Of a DNA stretch of 64,000 nt, positions 1 through 10,910 are shown one piece after another. This DNA comes from Gordionus sp. m RMFG-2023 (taxonomy: Eukaryota; Nematomorpha; Gordioida; Chordodea; Parachordodidae): assembly GCF_954871325.1 (NCBI RefSeq), contig NC_088775.1:55777561-55841560 (forward strand). The letters run 5' to 3'. The position numbers were made by a program, and so were the translations under genes. Positions within the stretch are counted from its first letter, which is position 1. Every line of letters begins with the position of its first letter. The notes below the pieces were generated by a model. That model worked only from the letters and a program-made list of their open reading frames with translations. It did not search any database and was not told where the DNA came from.

Positions 1-345
1 GTATCTCTGAGAGAGAGAAAAACTAGCAAGGAATTGCGAGCAAGATTAGGTATAGAAATGATTGGTATGGTAATGCGACGAAATAGACTAAGATGGTTTG
101 GGCAAGTGGAACGTATGACAAGAGATGACTGGGTAAAGAGATGCACAATGATGGAAGTAGGAGGATCAAGACCTAGAGGAAGACTCAAGATGACGTGGAC
201 AAATGTGATAGCGGCGGATATGAGAAGCTTGAATCTTACAAGTATTGATGCTCAGGACCGTCAAAAATGGAAAAGAAAAATCAGAGGGAAAACTGGCCTA
301 CCCGGGTAAACCTGGAAATCGCCATAAAACGGAGAAGAAGAAGAA
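1..345 (+). mobile_element. 3' end of an RTE-like LINE (family A)
   Basis: An open frame runs in from the left edge to about 309 and encodes the C-terminal tail of a LINE polyprotein: RRNRLRWFGQVERM, then GGSRPRGR, then DAQDRQKW. This block is common at the end of RTE/CFDP2-like non-LTR polyproteins in invertebrates. A short UTR follows and ends in a run of GAAGAA repeats near 330-345, the usual simple-repeat tail of such LINEs. The same protein and tail occur on the minus strand at 23287-23692, so this is a second copy of family A. The copy is cut by the window edge, so whether it is 5'-truncated cannot be seen. Confidence 0.85.
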
Positions 346-2786
346 GATTATATAAAATTAATATTAGATTTTTTTGATAAATACGAGAGCCTCTAGATTT
401 TCTGGCAATAAGTTTTTACGATATGGAGTATCTATATCCCCTGCCGTACTGAAGGTAAACTCAGATGATTTTGCAAAATTATCTTTGTCTTTTGTAAAAT
501 ATTTCCATAATTCAGATACCATATTTAAAAAAATTCTTTTATTTAGTAAAAATAATAAAATTGGCGTTATTATTTAAAAAGATTTAAAATAATTAAAACT
601 TTGGGTGTTCCTTTCTATTTCTATAAAAAATACTATAAAATTTTAAAAAAGAATAAAATTTAGAGGGTGTTGTGCATTTGCATTGTTTAAAAAAAAATTA
701 TTTAGAAAATATTATAATAATGTAAAATAAATATACATAACATAAAATAACAAAAAAAGTAAAGTAAAGAAACCGGATCGGGTTTTTACAGGTATGGGCC
801 CGATCCGATATTTAATATCGGCACAGCCTTACTTATATTTTAATTCCATGATTAGGCTTTTCAAAATATTATGAAAGAATATTATTCTATTATTAAAGTA
901 AAATTCATCTTTTTACCCTGAAATGCTTTTTTAAGTTTGAACTGCTGGACATTGAGGTTGAAATATTTGTGCTGGGATATAATTTACATTTAAAAAGTGT
1001 AGACTTGGTACCATTAATTTCTTTATTGGTTTAAAATATATTTCAAATTGGGCCAGGGAAGGGTTAAATCATCTGAAGAAGTAAGTACTATGGACATAAT
1101 ATTCTTACAATAAATTATAAGAATAATAATATCTTATTCAACGAGAATTTAAAATAAAAATGAAAGAAGTGGTTGATATAAATTAAAACTTGGTTTAAAT
1201 TATTTATATTAAGAATTAAAAAATAAATAAAAGTAATTTTATGATTGTGTTTTTCTTTTTGTTGATATTTTTTAAGAAAAAATATAAAGTAACGAGTAAC
1301 GCTTTTTACTCAAAAAAAACGCGTTACCGTTACTCGTTACCTCTAGAAGAAGGTACCGAATGACGTTCCTTTTCTTCAAAAAAAGGAACGTCGTTAATAA
1401 TAATGTTAATTTTTTGACGTTACTTCACAGCACTATATAAAAGAATGCTTCAATAAAATTAAGTAGGCTTCAAAAAATGGGAACAAGATGGTGAGCATGC
1501 GAGAAAGCATTTTTTCGGATTGATTATAAAAATATGCGCTAATATCTACGACAATAAGTGCATTATATTATCTATATAACAAAATGTCTTTTGCAAAAAC
1601 GACCTCAGAATCCGACTTTTATTAGAAAAGTTATCCAAATTTAAAACCGTATTAACAGCACATATATTTATGAAATAATTCGACATCTATCAAGATATTT
1701 ATAAACAAGAAACTTATATATTTTAACTGGCCAGAAAATAGTTGAAAATTCTAAATTTTCTTTAAATTCTATATAACGATATAGCACTACGTAGATTTAG
1801 TTGTAAAAAGATGTGTTTAAAATATTTAATTGTTTAATAAATAAAAAATATATAATGTTGTATAAAAAAAATATTACATGAAGCATGCAGGTTGCTATTT
1901 ATATTAGAGGGAAAGGATGAGAATTATAATTTACAGTTTTTTTAAATAAAGAATAAAATATATGCTCGAAAGTATTCCAGAAACTAAAAATCCGCTCAAT
2001 AGTGTTTTAAAAAGAATTAGAAAATAATACTTCAAATCTCAAACTATGAATTGGATCTAGTGGAGGTGCTATTAACATATTTGTCAAAATTTAAGGAAAC
2101 AATTAAATTTCCTTCAACATAAAAAAGATTTTTTTTCAGGAACTAGATATAAACTCATTTATTAATAAATTATAATGATAGCTCGGAGGTTACTTCACTA
2201 AAGGAAAATATGTTTAAAAAAACTAACTTGAAGATTTCCTTTTAGCGATTTTTTTATTTCATAAATTATCTAGGTTTTGGCCTTTTTATTAGACCCCCTC
2301 TCAAAAATTAACATTCAATCAAAACATATGACAGAACAAAATTATATGTAAATTGAATTTATTATAAGCATCTTAAACGTCTAAAGAATGATGATATACA
2401 ATTAATAAATGTAAAAATTGAAAGCCAAGGAGGGGGGATATAATATACAAGCGATCTAATAAAGTTCGCAAGTAAAATTCAATGACAAACATAAATTATG
2501 ATTCTACTATCAATGAATTAGAGCAAGAATATCACTCTTATCGGAAAATGTCATTCGCAGAATATGGATGTTATAAATTTTGGAATGTATGAGGATTAAA
2601 CTTCCGTATCTTTCCATGTTGCTAAAAAAACTTTTAGGGACCAGCAACTGCACACATAGTGAAAAAGTCCTCTCTATCGCTAGGCCTGATTGAATTCAAG
2701 GAGATCATCCTTATGTACGGCAAATTTCAATAAAATTATTTTTATACGTGATAACTATAAAATAATAAATTGAATTTTTAAAAATA
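346..2786. other. AT-rich DNA without a recognised gene
   Basis: No coding region is recognised. At about 765-830 there is a cluster of ATCGGATCGG-type repeats ending in CGGCACAGCC; it resembles the subterminal repeats of the hAT-like MITE at 6206-6961. At about 1288-1345 GTAACGAGTAACG is mirrored as CGTTACTCGTTAC, and at 1360-1395 GGAACGTC is mirrored, which looks like the end of another hAT-like element. A block of about 90 bases at 1853-1945 is repeated directly at 2806-2893. Confidence 0.5.
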
Positions 2787-2893
2787 TTTATTTGTTTAAT
2801 ATAGTATAAAATTAAAAAGTATTACATAAAGCAAACAGGTTGCTATTTATATTAGAGGGAAAGAATGAAAATTAGAATTTATAGTTTTCTTTA
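1853..2893. repeat. Direct repeat pair, about 90 bp, 0.95 kb apart
   Basis: The two copies (1853-1945 and 2806-2893) share AGGTTGCTATTTATATTAGA, then GGGAAAG and flanking AT-rich sequence, with scattered differences. They could be the ends of a small element or an old segmental duplication. I see neither PBS-like nor TIR-like sequence at their edges, so the class stays open. The right copy lies just beyond the last ARID2 exon. Confidence 0.5.
2788..2793 (-). promoter_or_regulatory. Candidate polyadenylation signal of ARID2
   Basis: On the minus strand AATAAA occurs about 165 bases after the proposed ARID2 stop codon at 2959. In DNA this AT-rich the hexamer is common by chance, so only its position supports the call. 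Confidence 0.2.
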
Positions 2894-2958
2894 AAGAATC
2901 ATCGTATAAGCATTTAGCGTTTCCTAAAAAAATAAATTATAATTCAATAATGAATATA

Positions 2959-3016
2959 TTATTTAAAAAATCTATTGCACCGATTCATGTCGCCCTTAAT
3001 GATGGCGGCTATAAAG
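2959..3016 (-). CDS. ARID2: ARID2 terminal exon (proposed)
   Basis: Reading right to left, the acceptor ending GGCACAG is followed by codons for FIAAIIKGDMNRCNRFFK and a TAA stop. The phase fits the donor at 3144: two bases carried over plus one here give Arg. The peptide resembles the vertebrate ARID2 tail, TAALILKNIGKYSECG followed by RRLLK, in its run of small and hydrophobic residues followed by basic ones. An acceptor 12 bases upstream (exon start 3028) keeps the same frame and would add four residues (IGHS). If the 3144 intron is not removed, translation would instead stop near 3009 in a frame without similarity to ARID2. The exon choice is an inference from phase and weak similarity. 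Confidence 0.5.
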
Positions 3017-3144
3017 CTGTGCCCAATTCTTTTAAAAATCGCACAGGCCGCCGATAGATATACCGGAAAATAGTTTTAAGTATATGTACATATAAAAAAT
3101 ATATTACGGAGATGTTTTGTGAAGAAATCGCTGCATTGAAATAC

Positions 3145-3416
3145 CGGTAGATAGTCTGCAAAGCAGCCTGGTCAGGCATATCGTGAGAACATTGATTCAT
3201 GTAATCATTCAAAAAATTATTGGGAGTTCGCATATAATTGATATTGTGCGATAAATCTTTAGAGTTGAGCTCTTGGCATACTTTAAGCTCGTTCTCGGTA
3301 ATCCTTTTGGGAGAAGTGGGGCCAGGATTTTGGGTTTGAATTTTATAATTGCCCTTTTTTATGTCTGGGATGTACGTCGACACGATTTGCAAATTTTTAT
3401 CAACACAATGAAAATC
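3145..3416 (-). CDS. ARID2: ARID2 exon: end of second zinc finger and C-terminal region
   Basis: The acceptor TTTGTAG precedes GAT, so the exon opens in phase 0 and continues the zinc finger of the previous exon: HLQ from 3904-4036 joins DFHCVDKN, matching HLQDKHCSKD of vertebrate ARID2 and supplying the last zinc-binding His. About 90 codons follow, polar and rich in Asn, then NNFLNDYMNQC and QAALQTIYR. The donor CG/GTATTT at 3144 leaves two bases. The sequence between the finger and the tail is not conserved with vertebrates, as expected for a linker. The open frame continues past the donor to 3009. Confidence 0.8.
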
Positions 3417-3903
3417 CTACAAAGATATATTTAAAAAATACATAAAATATAATGTAATAAGTCGATATCAGAAATCATTATGAGTAAACTTTATAAATTA
3501 ATAAAAGATTGATATACAGCATACAAAGAACGTTTAAAACATTAAAGGGTTCATGTATGAGGATTTTGATCATTGTATCAACCCAATCATAAGGAGCAAT
3601 CAAAATTTAATTAATTTTATATTACAAAATTTTAAATAACTAGAAGTGATTTATACAAAATTAATAATAGGGTATTTACATTATTCGTTTTCGATTGGTA
3701 TTTTCGTATAATTTAGAGGATTTACAAATATCTAAGAATAATTTCGAACATTTATAATAATCACAAATTATTTCAAATAATATATAATAATAATAAATTA
3801 TACGAATAAAATCGACTAGATAGAAAATAATAACTCTTTCTTTTATTCGCTAAATACGAATCGAATATCGTGTAAAATATTCAAATATAATACCCGTTTA
3901 AAC
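3417..3903 (-). other. ARID2 intron, 487 bp
   Basis: The intron has GT-AG ends on the minus strand (donor GTTTAAAC at 3903, acceptor TTTGTAG at 3417). It is AT-rich, and I see no gene or mobile element in it. Confidence 0.7.
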
Positions 3904-4036
3904 CTGCAAATGATTGGCAAGAGAAAATTTTCGGCGGTAAATTTTGCCGACACAAGGTGGCCAAGAACAATACCCGTCATGAGATGAGTGAATAAAGTAA
4001 ACATGAGACTGAATAGACTGAACAGATTTGAATATC
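3904..4036 (-). CDS. ARID2: ARID2 exon: C2H2 zinc-finger pair
   Basis: This 133-base exon is too short to stand out as an open frame, but its content is unmistakable. The acceptor GATTGCAG is followed by one base that completes a Lys begun in the 10911-11890 exon, giving CGWNDCGK, then IFKSVQSIQSHVYFIHSSH. Next comes a second finger, YCSWPPCVGK with IYRRKFSLANHLQ. Vertebrate ARID2 has CLWQSCKKWF, VFYHAATEH, then CLWEGC and FSFITHLQDKHC, with the same Cys and His layout. The fingers bind DNA or protein within the PBAF complex. Both splice sites fit in phase, 2 in and 0 out. Confidence 0.9.
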
Positions 4037-4960
4037 CTGCAATCGTATAAAATAAATCTCTTTACCAACTCTATCAAAAATCATTTGTTAAAAATTAACT
4101 TTATTTTCTAAAAAAAATAAATTTGGAATTTTTTTATTTTGACTTGTATAATTAAGCAAGTTATATATTTTGAACACTTCTTTGTTCAAATGAGTGTGCT
4201 AGTATTTATGTAATTTAAACAAGTTGTGGGGACATTCCTGTCAAATTGATCATGATTCGGTCGACCCCTTTTAAAAATTGTTAAAATTTTCTGGAATATT
4301 TAGATAGGTAAAAAAATGAGAAATTCGTTTTTTTGGCTCGCTAATACACCTGGTTTCTGAGTTAGAGGGTCTCTAAGGTGCGAAAAATAGTGACTTTTGA
4401 ATCTGTAAAATTTCAAAAATGCTTTATCTCAAAAACTATAAATAAATATAATATATCATATTGTAGGTACAAAAAATTTCTAAAGGTCTATCGAAAGAAA
4501 AAAATGGCGATAATTTGAGTCTTTTATGGTATACACAGAGTTGGGCACGTCTTCCAGAAAAAGAATCTAGATACAGATACAGATTCTTTATAAAAAAATG
4601 AATCTTAGATACAGATACCAGTATATTTTTCAAAATATCAAAAAGATAAGTATCTTTTACTAAATTAGATTATCTTAAATACAAGATACTTTTTTACCAA
4701 TTAAATTAGAATAGTTTATAAAATACAGTTTTTATTATTTATTTGTGAAAGGGAAGGGAGAGTAGTATATTTAATGGAATTGAAAATTCTCAAATAGGAA
4801 AAAAAAATTAAATCAAATGATTTATTAGAATTTGCAGGTTATTTTCTGTGTTGTTTTAAATATAGCTTATATTCGGAGTATATGGCTAAATGGCATCTCT
4901 AAAAAAAATATACTAGTTTTATTTTATTCATTTTTAATAAGTATTTATCATTACTTGTTT

Positions 4961-5786
4961 GGGTCATTCCATGAGAAATCAACCACGATTCGGCCGACCC
5001 CCTTCGATTTTTTTAAAATTTGGTAAGCAAAGAAAGGTCAATGTAACTAAGAAATAGCCAAAATTTTAGCCTCCTAACATTTATATTTTTGAAGATATTA
5101 GGGTTATTTTCACTTACAAGATGAATACTCATTTAAATTATATCAAATAGTCCAAGAAAAACCATTAAAAACTGATTAATATATAATTTTATACAAAGAC
5201 GCCCACTTACGGGAAAATATTTATACACTTTTCTAAACATTTTTATCGATCAGAGAATGAAGATGGCCGCGTCCCAGACCAATTTTTTTATATATATAAA
5301 GGAAGAGTTTAATAATGTCTACTAAATTTTTTAAAAAAATTGAAGGTCGTATTATTTCCAAAAAATCGTTTTTAGTCCTTATATATTAAATAAAATGGCC
5401 GGAAATTGGAAAAAAAAATAAAAAATTTTTTTTATCTAAAAGTAGAATCTTTACGTAATTTTGATATTAAATTCGTTATTTACAATTATGTAGTTTTTAA
5501 GATATGCTTAATTGAATGAACGCAGATAATGGAAAAAATACGTCATTTTTGCTACTTTGAAACCCTAATATTTTCAAAAATATAAATGTTAGGAGGCTAA
5601 AATTTTGGCTATTTCTTAGTTACATTGACCTTTCTTTGCTTACCAAATTTTAAAAAAAATCGAAAGGGGTCGGCCGAGGCTATTTCTTAGTTACATTGAC
5701 CTTTCTTTGCTTACCAAATTTTAAAAAAATCGAAAGGGGTCGGCCGAAAATCTCATTTTTTTTGCTCATTTGACGTGGAATGACCC
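4961..5786. mobile_element. Fold-back element with 4-bp GTTT target duplication
   Basis: The element starts GGGTCATTCCATGAGAAATC and ends GACGTGGAATGACCC, with GTTT on both sides (4957-4960 and 5787-5790). The arms are nearly perfect inverted repeats for about 170 bases and include TCGGCCGACCCC and AGCCTCCTAACATTTATA. The right arm carries a tandem duplication of about 67 bases (5612-5678 and 5679-5745). The core is AT-rich without coding potential. It is a non-autonomous relative of the 3-kb element at 17825-20873, which has the same ends and the same duplication length. Confidence 0.8.
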
Positions 5787-6205
5787 GTTTGTGATATTTA
5801 TATATTTTTTAAATTAGTTTATTTTCTAGTATGACTTATTAATTCTTGCGTTTGTAATATCATATATATAATTATCATTTACATCGCTTTTCAAATTTTT
5901 TTTATATATTTCTTGCAAAATCATTAATTATATATAAAAAGTATGAAAATAATGTACAACATTATATTATAATTATTAAATACATAACAATTTTCTTTAA
6001 TGCATTTTAAATTGATTAAATTTTGTAAATAAATACCGCAATGTAATTTTACTTATATCATAAATAAATAAAAGTAACGAATAAAGTTAAATTCTACCTT
6101 ATTATAATTATTTTATTAAGAGCCTTTTAAAATTATCTAATGTTATATATCAATTGTAGCTTAAATATTTCCTCTAATAAGAACTTGCTAAAATAATTAT
6201 ATATA

Positions 6206-6961
6206 AAATATATTAATGATGTGCCGATATTTTTTACAGATCGGATAGGGCCGATTTCACCCATTTTAAAATATCGGTTATCGGCCAATATTATAAAATT
6301 TGATCCGATATAAAATGGCTTCTTTAACAAAAATAAAATTTAAAAAAGTTATTTATAAAATCATTTATTTTTATAAATAAAATCGAAATCCATTTTTATG
6401 TATATTTTTTTAATAATAATAATTAATTAATAAATTCTGCCATATTTTTATTTTTTTGCGCATTCTGTTTATAAAAGTGTGCAAGATTCTCTTCAGTCTG
6501 GTTTTAGTAGCTGGTGATATTGACAGTTATTATCGCCAAGCTGATCTCTGATAAATTGGAAATATTGGTATTTCTAAAAAGAAATCTTCGATATATTAAT
6601 GTTAAATATTATTTTAAATATTTATTTCAAATTTCATAATATAATTGTTTATTACTTATTATGTATATAGATTAATGTTATTACTTATTATATAAAAGTG
6701 ATTTAACAATAAAAATATTTACTTTTAGAATTGCAATTGAATTGAATATACTATAAATGATCATTATAATATTTTAAATGACATAAGTTATGGTATAGTT
6801 AAATTATATATGTTATACTAATAAAAGTATATTAAAAATAACCATTGGTATCTTTACAGAATACAGAATTAGATATGATATCGGTCGGTAATCGGCCGAA
6901 ATCAATTTAATATCGGGAATATCGGATCGGCCTCCAAAAAGTGGTATCGATACACCCCTAA
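6206..6961. mobile_element. hAT-like MITE with ATCGGATCGG subterminal repeats
   Basis: The left end reads GATGTGCCGATATTTTTTAC and the right end, inverted, reads TAGGGGTGTATCGATACC. Inside both ends are repeats of GATCGG and CGATA (6235-6315 and 6885-6955). The central 550 bases are AT-rich with no open frame of note. Similar ends appear near 765-830, 38400-38520 and 53659-53780, so this is a family. The 8-bp duplication is not exact, so the edges are approximate. Confidence 0.55.
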
Positions 6962-7436
6962 AAAATATATATCCAAAATAATTTTAATTTGATAATCAAC
7001 CATCTTCTATAAAAAATTTTAATAACAATTATCTAAGAGGGACTTAAGTATATTTTAATAATTCTAAAATAAAAATGTATAATATACTTTAATATGTTTA
7101 ACAAAGTTTGTAAAGGAGTTTGTTGAACCTTAAATAACTTTTTTACTTGTGCAATTTTACATTCAGCTTGTACCTTGTTCTTTTTCACATGAATTACTTT
7201 ATAAAATTTTCCATCTAGAATTTTAATATTCGGATTTGATTCAGGAGAACCTATCTAAATAATTTCATCTTCACTACTATGATTATTAAACATTCTACAA
7301 ATTAAAAAATATTACATATAAAATATATCCTTCTTTTATGTATTTTGTTATTTTTAATCTATCTATCTTTGTGACCTGTAAAAATTTCCAACTAATTTTG
7401 GTTTTAAAATATAGCGGGGAAAAATAAAGAAAATTG
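6962..7436. other. AT-rich hAT interior, nothing recognised
   Basis: This stretch lies between the MITE and the Gypsy fossil inside the 4536-10392 element. I see no coding frame or repeat that I recognise. Confidence 0.5.
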
Positions 7437-10165
7437 TTAATATGACCGATTAATACTAACCTTTAAATTGTTTTTTTTTATGTTGATATAAATTGATTTT
7501 TTTATATATATTGATAGATTAATTTTTTTTATATATTTTGTTATATAAAGCAGATTTTTTTTAGTTTAAAAAAAGATGTAAAATTTTTAAATTGTATAAA
7601 ATAAAATAATTTATTTAAATAAACGATTTTTTATATAAACTAATCTTCTAAAATACTTTATGGATTACATCTAATATTTTAAAGTACTTTATGGTGGCAG
7701 CTCAGCTACATATTCGAGGAAATCGTAAATAAATAAATAAATATGAAACAGATTCCCAATAATAATGTTAATATAAATATTTAATTTCCTATATACTCAG
7801 GCAATGGCAATCTTTTTTTTGGGCAGATGACATCTTCAAGGACACTCAGATCTCGGACATTGAAAAAGCAGGTTCCTTTACGAGAAGACTACCAGATGAG
7901 GTGTATATCAAATTAGACGAACTAAATAAAATTGGGCTATAATGACTTACAAAATATTCTAAATCCACAGACGATATGATTTTAGCTACTAGAATATAGA
8001 CATCTAGATAAAAAAAGTTCAGGAATGTAATATTTATATTATTCTAAAAACACGTAAGATATGATTAATTTAAAAAAGTGAAGAATAATTAAAAAAAAAA
8101 AATTTTCTCTAAATTATGAATAGACCAATATGGGATAATAATAATAAAACAAAGTCCATTGACAAGTTAGAAGATTATTTAAAATTTCATGATAGTGAGA
8201 ATACTCTAAGCTTAATAGGTAATTTACCAGATGAATTATATTTAGTCATGAAAGCAGTGTTTCCAAGAGAGTTAAATTCGAGTTATGGTAAAACATTATA
8301 TACATTAAAGTGTTTATGTAATTATAAATCGGCTACAGAAATAAAAGAAAATTGTTCTAATAAAAATTTTAGTAAATCTAATAATGAGAATTATTATAAA
8401 AATAGAAAATTGGATAAAGAGACACATTATTATAAAAGAAATTATCATTATAATTGTAAATCTTTTAGAATAAAAAAATTAAATTAAAACCTTATAAACT
8501 AAAAGAAATAAATTATATAATAAAATTTGAAACATTTGTGATTATAGAAAATAAGAAAATAAACTTTAAAGAAAATAAGGAAATAACCTTTAAAGAAAAT
8601 AAGGAAATAAACTTTAAAGAAAATAAGGAAATAAACTTTAAAGAAAATAATGAAATAAAAATTGAAGAAAATAATAAATTTTATAATTAATAAAAAATTT
8701 AAAAAAACTTTGGAAAAGAAAATTAAAACAAAGGTGATTAAATATCGTGATGTTGAAAGAGAGATTAGGAGTACGATATGGAGATCGTATGTTGAAAATG
8801 GAAGGAGAAAGAGAAATTTTGTGATAAAGAACAAGTTAAAGAGAAATTATGATATAAAAGAAGTGTTTAAATTGAAAAATAAAGGAGTAAAATTTAAAAA
8901 TAAAAATAATTAAATAATATATATTATTATTATATAAAATGAAACAATTCCAAATATTCTATTATGATTCTTATTATTATGAATGATTCTGATAAATTAT
9001 TTATTCCATTATCATTTCAATTATTCCAAAATTATTTTATTTGAGATATATTGATCATAATATATATTTATCATCATTTTATTATTCTAACATCCAAATT
9101 TGATCGATTCTCTAATTATTCATATATTCCGAAATCCTATTTATTAATGATAATTTTACAATTGGTGATAATAACAATTTTGTAAAATTGACAATGATCA
9201 TGACGGAGCTTAACGACGAGCCAGCGTACTCAGAACGATATTTACAAACCAACGTGATAGAATCAAGCCAACGACTACAATGACTCATGAACGACTTGAA
9301 CAATCATATGAACAACCAAAATAAATATCATTTATCAAGAAACGTTGACTGTACGATAAGATTCACATGCAAGAAAAACCTGAGTGGAGAAAGTTTTTTA
9401 AAGGGTGGAATGTTAATATGACCGATTAATACTAACCTTTAAATTGTTTTTTATCACAAAATTTCTCTTTCTCCATACGATCTCCATATCGTACTCCTAA
9501 TCTCTCTTTCAACATCACGATATTTAATCACCTTTGTTTTAATTTTCTTTTCCAAAGTTTTTTTAAATTTTTTATTAATTATAAAATTTTTTATTTTATT
9601 ATTTTCTTCAATTTTTATTTCATTATTTTCTTTAAAGTTTATTTCCTTATTTTCTTTAAAGTTTATTTCCTTATTTTCTTTAAAGGTTATTTCCTTATTT
9701 TCTTTAAAGTTTATTTTCTTATTTTCTATAATCACAAATGTTTCAAATTTTATTATATAATTTATTTCTTTTAGTTTATAAGGTTTTCATTTAATATTTT
9801 TTAATTTTTTTATACTAAAAGATTTACAATTATAATGATAATTTCTTTTATAATAATGTGTCTCTTTATCCAATTTTCTATTTTTATAATAATTCTCATT
9901 ATTGATTTACTAAAATTTTTATTAGAACAATTTTCTTTTATTTCTGTAGCCGATTTATAATTACATAAACACTTTAATGTATATAATGTTTTATCATAAC
10001 TCGAATTTAACTCTCTTGGAAACACTGCTTTCATGACTAAATATAATTCATCTGGTAAATTACCTATTAAGCTTAGAGTATTCTCACTATCATGAAATTT
10101 TAAATAATCTTCTAACTTGTCAATGGACTTTGTTTTATTATTATTATCAATACAAGATTTCACGA
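7437..10165. mobile_element. Ty3/Gypsy-like LTR retrotransposon fossil, rearranged
   Basis: A fossil, clearly broken. An LTR-like start TGTTAATATGACCG occurs at about 7437 and again at about 9411, the second directly after a purine-rich tract (AAAGGGTGGAA) as expected for a 3' LTR. Between them are Gag-like stretches (about 7800-7960 and 8116-8487, with FPRELNSSYGKTLYTLK) and a Lys/Glu-rich repeat region at 8535-8690. From about 9455 to 10165 the 8116-8825 part is present again in inverted orientation, so one end has been rearranged. The two inverted copies are very similar, so the duplication looks younger than the element's decay. No protease, RT or integrase is recognised. It lies inside the hAT of 4536-10392. 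Confidence 0.6.
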
Positions 10166-10392
10166 AGAAAATAAAGTTACATTGTGTGATATGTAAATGT
10201 TTTAAACATGAATTTTAAAAAGAATCTGTATCTTTTAAAAGAAAATGAAATAGATACAAGATTCTTTTCAAAATAAAGAATCTTAGATACAGATACTAGT
10301 ATCTTATTAAAAATGTCAATAAGATACTGAGTACAAGATACAAAAGGATCTTGTATCTTAGATACAAGTATTCGCGGTACTGCCCAACTCTG

Positions 10393-10910
10393 GGTATACA
10401 TTTACGGCATCACCAGTGTTTTTTAGTAATTTAGAGTTGGTTTTCGAAATTTTTTTTTGCTTTTTATTTAGACACATTTTTAAATAAATATATATACGAT
10501 GCAAAAACTTGGCAACGTTATCGGCTCTTGTGAAATAGGTTGTAAATATCCATTTCTTAAATTCGCATTAATATTCGAGAGAAATGTTATATTTGCGATT
10601 CTGTTTGAATAAAATTTTATTCAGAGAAATTATTGAATCTCTTCTAAAATTATTTGCTCCTTCTCACATTCGTTTTTTTATAATATAGAAGAAATCTATT
10701 GCGAGCTAAAATAAACAGCTTTCACATTTTTTATCTATATTAATAATTCACTATTTTAAAAGTGGCCGAAAATGTATTTTTTTAATCGATTTGATATGAA
10801 TGGCCTTATGATAAATTTACTTCACAAATAAACTAAACATATTTGGCATTAATCAGTGAATAAATAATGTTCAAATAATATATCAAAATGATATCATTTT
10901 AAATATCTAC
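10393..10910. other. ARID2 intron end, AT-rich
   Basis: This stretch holds the right side of the outer long-TIR element (to about 10805) and the donor region of the ARID2 intron (GTAGAT at 10910 on the minus strand). I looked for a zinc-finger exon here and found none; it is at 3904-4036. Confidence 0.5.

Larger units (their letters stand above)
4536..10392. mobile_element. hAT-type DNA transposon with perfect 8-bp target duplication
   Basis: The ends are exact inverted repeats (CAGAGTTGGGCA at 4536; TGCCCAACTCTG ending at 10392), and GGTATACA stands directly outside both (4528-4535 and 10393-10400). An 8-bp duplication and CAGAG ends are typical of hAT elements. Just inside both ends are arrays of AGATACAGATAC-type subterminal repeats (4560-4700 and 10215-10375), shared with the hAT copies at 50692 and 54106. 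No transposase frame of this element remains. Its 5.86 kb is mostly later insertions: a fold-back element, a MITE and a Gypsy fossil. Confidence 0.85.
4230..10805. mobile_element. Outer long-TIR element, GGNCATTC-end family, in ARID2 intron
   Basis: The left end near 4230 reads GGGACATTCCTGTCAAATTG, with GGTCGACCCC about 20 bases further on. The right end near 10760-10805 read backwards gives GGCCATTCATATCAAATCG followed by TTTTCGGCCAC. Both match the ends of the small element at 47025-47149 and, more distantly, the GGGTCATTCC elements at 4961 and 17825. A hAT element (4536-10392) sits inside. I see no clear target duplication, so the exact edges are uncertain. No transposase of its own is visible between the ends. 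Confidence 0.5.

Noticed and set aside
8499-8834. 111-codon minus-strand frame rich in Phe and Ile, like a membrane protein
   Set aside because: It is the antisense of the AAGGAAATAAAC-type tandem repeats in the Gypsy fossil; low-complexity, not a gene.
10500-10640. Minus-strand stretch after an AAACAG acceptor, tested as the missing zinc-finger exon
   Set aside because: Either frame lacks the His residues of a C2H2 finger. The exon at 3904-4036 fits phase, spacing and sequence far better.
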